Source: QQUD01 sp039029915 (GTDB taxonomy: Bacteria > Chloroflexota > Anaerolineae > Promineifilales > Promineifilaceae). Taken from it: a stretch of DNA of 9,658 nt. The position numbers and the translations under genes are program-made. Location of the stretch: assembly GCA_039029915.1 (NCBI GenBank), contig JBCCFD010000315.1, positions 1 to 9,658 of the forward strand. Reading direction: 5' to 3'. Shown here in pieces: positions 6,796-9,658 of the stretch. The notes beneath the pieces were generated by a model. It had not been told where the DNA came from and ran no database searches. It saw only the letters and a program-made list of their open reading frames with translations. Every line of letters starts with the position of its first letter. The first letter of the stretch is position 1.

Positions 6796-6910
6796 ACTGA
6801 TAAAGGAAAAAATTAAAAACAGTCCAAGATAATCTCTTTTCCCTTTTGATAAACGACTTGTGGCGTAATTTATCACAGTGCTATTCAAAAGTGAGATTTG
6901 GCGACTGATT

Positions 6911-6959
6911 GGATAAGTGGGTTGCGTGGTCGTTTGTGACCCACTAAAACCACTTATCC
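6911..6959. repeat. Inverted repeat with 10-bp perfect arms and an alternative inner pairing
   Basis: GGATAAGTGG (6911-6920) and CCACTTATCC (6950-6959) are exact complements 29 nt apart. Inside, AGTGGGT (6916-6922) can instead pair with ACCCACT (6939-6945), so the left arm has two competing partners. The arm differs by one base from GGATAGGTGG at 9494-9503, on the other side of the GH44 gene. It may be a terminator-like structure, a REP-like element or an operator. Confidence 0.65.
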
Positions 6960-7041
6960 CTTCCAATAACCAGTTGTCGCTCTCCCCATCTCATAACTTT
7001 CTATTATTCATATAATCAAAATATCGATTTTTATTTATTTT

Positions 7042-7098
7042 TTGTCAGCCAAAAATATCTTAATTATGGTTGACTAGCTGGAGAATAAGCACAATAAG
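7042..7098 (+). promoter_or_regulatory. Candidate promoter(s) of the GH44 gene
   Basis: Two sigma70-like pairs are visible. TTGTCA (7042-7047), 17 nt, TATGGT (7065-7070) is the better one, preceded by an A/T-rich stretch that could act as an UP element. TTGACT (7070-7075), 17 nt, AATAAG (7093-7098) is the second. Either would leave a leader of about 40-70 nt before ATG 7144. These are consensus matches by eye only. Confidence 0.35.
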
Positions 7099-7134
7099 CG
7101 ATGAATGAAGCTTGTTTCTCCACCATCTCATTTT

Positions 7135-7139
7135 GGAGG
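7135..7139 (+). promoter_or_regulatory. Ribosome binding site deciding the start at 7144
   Basis: GGAGG lies 4 nt before ATG 7144. It is too close (1 nt) to ATG 7141 and lies inside the frame if ATG 7105 is used. Start 7144 gives an Arg-Lys N-terminus directly before the membrane segment. Confidence 0.7.
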
Positions 7140-7143
7140 CATG

Positions 7144-9471
7144 ATGAGAAAACAAATCCCTTGGATAATTATTGTTATATTGATTTTATTGATTCCTATC
7201 TACTTTTTGATTCAGCCAAATAGTGAAGAGGCCACTATCCATTCTTTACCAACGCAGGCCGCAGTAGAAGAAGTTGCTGCCAATTCACAAGACGCAACAG
7301 CCGTTCAGCCTTCACAACCTACCGAACAAAGCCGAGTTGGTGTTGAAGCAACCGCTTCTCAAGTTGAACAAGCCGTTGTTCAGGAGAGCGCACCACAATC
7401 GGCCCCGCAGGCTAACATCACAATTTATGGTGACGGTCTTGATGCTGATTGGCAGGATTGGTCATGGAGCACCACAACAAACTTTAACGAAGGCAATCCC
7501 GTTCAGTCAGGTAGCGCCGCCATGAGTGTCACCTACACGGATGCCTGGGCGGGCCTATCTCTCCAGAACCTAGACTCATTCAGCACTGCCAACTATGACG
7601 CCGTATCCTTTTGGATTCACGGAGGATCTGCTGGTGGGCATCAGCTTGAGCTTAAAGTTCGCGACGGCGCTCAATCTATCATCGACTCACCCGTGAGTGT
7701 GACCACGACCGCAAATAGCTGGACGCTGGTGGAAATATCGATGAGCGAACTCGGTTTATCTAATGGGTTCGTCTCGGGCATCGTGCTGCAGGAGGCCACC
7801 GGTTCGACGCAGCCCATCTTTTACCTTGATAATGTACAGCTTGTTGAAGCTGACGGCTCAGGCGAACCACCGGCTCCCGTAGATGGTCCATCAGTTACAA
7901 TTGATACTACGACGGTGTCTCACGTTATCAGTGAAGATATTTATGGCATGAATTTTACCGATAGTGAGTTTGCCGCTGAAACGAGTATGCCAGTTAGCCG
8001 CTGGGGGGGCAATCACACCACTCGCTACAACTGGAAGAATGATATGTCAAACCGAGCCAACGACTGGTTTTTCATGAATGTGCCTGATGGGGATGATGAT
8101 TTAACGACAACGGGTGTGGATGAATTTGTAGCGGCCAATAACGCTTCAGGCACTAAATCTATTATTACGATGCCGATGATTGGCTGGACACCCACCCGTC
8201 GTTTGAACGACGATCGCGACTGTAGCTATCCGCGTGATCTCTATCCTGACCAGCAGGAGTTTGAGCAATATTGGGATTGTGGAAACGGCCGTAATCTCGA
8301 TGGCTCACCCATTACCGGAAACGATCCAACCTTAACCAGCATGGCGATTGACGAAGATTGGGTGAAAGAGTGGATTGCCCACCTTAACAGCACCTTTGGG
8401 ACAGCTGCCAACGGTGGCGTTGATTATTACGCTCTCGATAACGAACCTTTGCTCTGGAACAGCACCCATCGTGATGTTCATCCAGACCCCGTGAGCTACG
8501 ATTCACTCGTTTCCACCAGCATTACCTACGCCGAAGCGATTAAAGAAGCTGACCCCACCGCCCAAACCTTAGGTCCAGTTATCTGGGGCTGGACAGGCTA
8601 CTTCTACTCAGCGGCTGATATCGCCTCTGGGGGTGATTTCTGGCTAAATCCTCCTGACCGCAACGCCCACGGTGGTTTGCCGTTGGTTGAATGGTATCTG
8701 CAGCAGATGGCGGCTTATGAACAAGCTAACGGCACCCGCCTGCTCGACTACTTTGATTTACATTACTATCCCCAGCAAGATGGTGTAGCGCTCACCTCAG
8801 CCGGTGGCGACTTTACCCAAGATTTACGCTTACGCTCCACGCGGGCGCTGTGGGACCCAACCTATGTCGATGAAAGCTGGATTGCCGAACCAGTCAACTT
8901 ATTACCTCGCATGCATAACTGGATCGATACCTACTATCCTGGCACCAAGCTAGCTATCACTGAATATAACTGGGGCGGCTTGGAGCATATCAACGGCGCT
9001 TTGACGCAGGCAGATGTGCTAGGCATTTTCGGCCGTGAACGGGTTGATTTAGCGACGATTTGGGCACCACCTGCCAACACAGACCCCGGTGCGTTCGCCT
9101 TCCGCATGTACCTCAACTATGATGGCAACGGCTCAACCTTTGGTGACCTCAGTTTGCCAGCTGCTAGCAGCGACTCTGAAGACCTGGCCGTCTTCGCCGC
9201 TCAACGTAGCTCTGACGGCATGCTCACGATTATGGTCATCAATAAAAGCGGATCACCATTGACAACATCGATCGGTCTGAACGGTTTTGAAGGTGGCGTT
9301 GCAAAAGTGTATCAATACGCTGGTGACGACCTCTCCCAAATCACCCGCCAACAAGATGTGGTCGTCGCGGCCGGTGGCTTCAGCCCAACATTGCCCGCCG
9401 ACTCTATCACACTCTTTGAACTTCAAGGCGCCGAGCTCGAGACCTCGTACCTACCGTTGATTAACAATTAA
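7144..9471 (+). CDS. Secreted or membrane-anchored GH44 glycoside hydrolase with N-terminal carbohydrate-binding-type domain
   Basis: The protein has 775 residues. Residues 2-3 are Arg-Lys, followed by a hydrophobic segment (about 6-24) serving as signal peptide or membrane anchor. An Ala/Gln/Val-rich linker runs to about 90. Residues 92-235 form a beta-sandwich like carbohydrate-binding domains (YGDGLDADWQDWSW at the start, FYLDNVQLVE at the end). The GH44 catalytic domain runs from about 250 to 680, with YGMNFTDSEFA, RWGGNHTTRYNW, ALDNEPLLWNSTHRDVHP and ITEYNWGG. By analogy with GH44 enzymes, Glu434 in DNEP is the acid/base and Glu607 in TEYNW the nucleophile; both are present. A C-terminal beta-domain (about 685-765) completes the fold. 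GH44 enzymes are retaining endo-beta-1,4-glucanases or xyloglucanases, so the likely substrate is plant beta-glucan. No dockerin or S-layer domain is seen; instead the protein ends SYLPLINN. ACGGCCGT occurs only once (8285). Confidence 0.9.
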   Translation: MRKQIPWIIIVILILLIPIYFLIQPNSEEATIHSLPTQAAVEEVAANSQDATAVQPSQPTEQSRVGVEATASQVEQAVVQESAPQSAPQANITIYGDGLDADWQDWSWSTTTNFNEGNPVQSGSAAMSVTYTDAWAGLSLQNLDSFSTANYDAVSFWIHGGSAGGHQLELKVRDGAQSIIDSPVSVTTTANSWTLVEISMSELGLSNGFVSGIVLQEATGSTQPIFYLDNVQLVEADGSGEPPAPVDGPSVTIDTTTVSHVISEDIYGMNFTDSEFAAETSMPVSRWGGNHTTRYNWKNDMSNRANDWFFMNVPDGDDDLTTTGVDEFVAANNASGTKSIITMPMIGWTPTRRLNDDRDCSYPRDLYPDQQEFEQYWDCGNGRNLDGSPITGNDPTLTSMAIDEDWVKEWIAHLNSTFGTAANGGVDYYALDNEPLLWNSTHRDVHPDPVSYDSLVSTSITYAEAIKEADPTAQTLGPVIWGWTGYFYSAADIASGGDFWLNPPDRNAHGGLPLVEWYLQQMAAYEQANGTRLLDYFDLHYYPQQDGVALTSAGGDFTQDLRLRSTRALWDPTYVDESWIAEPVNLLPRMHNWIDTYYPGTKLAITEYNWGGLEHINGALTQADVLGIFGRERVDLATIWAPPANTDPGAFAFRMYLNYDGNGSTFGDLSLPAASSDSEDLAVFAAQRSSDGMLTIMVINKSGSPLTTSIGLNGFEGGVAKVYQYAGDDLSQITRQQDVVVAAGGFSPTLPADSITLFELQGAELETSYLPLINN

Positions 9472-9481
9472 ACTGAATTTC

Positions 9482-9491
9482 CCCGTACGGG
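9482..9491. repeat. 10-bp perfect palindrome after the GH44 stop
   Basis: CCCGTACGGG is fully self-complementary and starts 10 nt after the GH44 stop codon. With no loop it is better read as a protein-binding palindrome or part of the larger repeat cluster than as a terminator. Confidence 0.45.
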
Positions 9492-9493
9492 CG

Positions 9494-9522
9494 GGATAGG
9501 TGGACACCCCACATCCTTATCC
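9494..9522. repeat. Imperfect inverted repeat GGATAGGTGG / TTATCC
   Basis: GGATAGGTGG (9494-9503) can fold on CCACATCCTTATCC (9509-9522) with a few bulged bases and a short loop. Its left arm matches 9 of 10 bases of the arm at 6911-6920, and both elements end in TTATCC. It may serve as the GH44 terminator, although no T-run follows. Confidence 0.45.
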
Positions 9523-9538
9523 AATACACCGATTTCGA

Positions 9539-9643
9539 CCAGCTATCTCGCCCATCAAATCACTGTAATGTCCAGATGAGGGTGAGATAGCGCGGGGAAA
9601 TCTCGTTTTGTTTTATCTAGAAGATTCCGCGCTATCCCATCCC
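9539..9643. repeat. Cluster of GATAG inverted repeats with competing pairings
   Basis: Related units alternate in orientation: GGGCGAGATAGCTGG (- strand, 9539-9553), GGGTGAGATAGCGCGG (+, 9580-9595) and GGGATGGGATAGCGCGG (- strand, 9627-9643). A first copy is GGGCGGGATAGGTGG (+, 9489-9503). GCTATCTC (9542-9549) pairs perfectly with GAGATAGC (9584-9591), and GATAGCGCGG (9586-9595) pairs perfectly with CCGCGCTATC (9627-9636). The middle arm is shared, so the two hairpins exclude each other. No coding frame of note is present after 9471. Confidence 0.65.
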
Positions 9644-9658
9644 TACGTCATAACAAAC

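Larger units (their letters stand above)
6796..7143. other. Intergenic region before the GH44 gene
   Basis: About 350 bases hold no credible gene on either strand. A - strand frame (6769-6966) lacks protein-like character. An imperfect A/T-rich inverted repeat (AAAGGAAAAA near 6803, TTTTCCCTTT near 6838) could be a weak terminator for the flavoprotein gene. The inverted repeat at 6911-6959, a very AT-rich stretch (about 7000-7065) and promoter-like boxes follow. Confidence 0.6.
146..8292. repeat. Dispersed octamer palindrome ACGGCCGT, 16 copies (HIP1-like)
   Basis: Exact copies start at 146, 174, 1030, 1071, 1264, 1717, 2086, 2634, 2973, 4035, 4191, 4743, 4997, 5364, 6351 and 8285. An equal-base random sequence of this length would hold about 0.15. 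Of about 20 CGGCCG hexamers found by eye, 16 have the A...T flanks, so the octamer is the unit. One-flank variants lie at 633, 3294 and 9029. In genes it is mostly read as N/D/Y-Gly-Arg, and sometimes as Thr-Ala-Val or Arg-Pro, so no single protein motif explains it. Confidence 0.9.

Noticed and set aside
7274..7525. 83-residue + strand frame in the GH44 linker region
   Set aside because: It is an out-of-frame reading of the low-complexity linker, with no start signal or family resemblance.
9539..9643. Integron attC-like or CRISPR-like array
   Set aside because: The units alternate in orientation, spacing is irregular, there are no spacers of constant length, and no integrase or cas gene is present.

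Overview
The window is about 9.7 kb of bacterial chromosome with moderate GC content by eye. It carries the end of one gene, six intact protein genes and one gene remnant, all on the + strand except the remnant. I infer a member of the Chloroflexota (Anaerolineae-like). The reasons are the protein families present, the wide spread of secreted multidomain proteins, and the short aromatic-Leu-Pro tails that end all three exported proteins. No rRNA, tRNA, transposase, integrase or CRISPR array was seen.

Layout. Positions 2-256 hold the C-terminus of a secreted subtilisin-like (S8) protease. Positions 270-1940 hold a tight two-gene unit: a protein of the family annotated as quinate 5-dehydrogenase, then 3 nt later a MobA-like nucleotidyltransferase. 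Convergent to it, at 1956-2168 on the - strand, is a 5'-truncated isoprenylcysteine-methyltransferase-type membrane enzyme. Positions 2315-3337 encode a fusion of a deoxynucleoside kinase and a MazG-like nucleotide pyrophosphohydrolase. Positions 3500-6133 encode a large exported protein with PD40/TolB-type propeller repeats, one CxxCH haem c site and a discoidin-like C-terminal domain. Positions 6331-6795 encode a small PNPOx-like flavin-binding split-barrel protein. Positions 7144-9471 encode a membrane-anchored or secreted GH44 glycoside hydrolase with an N-terminal carbohydrate-binding-type domain. The last 187 bases are non-coding and rich in inverted repeats.

How the genes fit together. 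Only 270-1940 looks like a real operon. The rest are separately spaced housekeeping (nucleotide metabolism, flavoprotein) and extracellular (protease, haem protein, cellulase/xyloglucanase-type GH44) genes. This suits a heterotroph that degrades polymers outside the cell.

Three patterns go beyond the gene list. (1) The octamer palindrome ACGGCCGT occurs 16 times, against about 0.15 expected by chance; this is a HIP1-like iterated palindrome. (2) A shared [FY]LPx[IT] tail ends all three exported proteins and none of the cytoplasmic ones. (3) A family of GGGATA-type inverted repeats sits in the non-coding DNA on both sides of the GH44 gene. No obvious new defence or mobile system is present.
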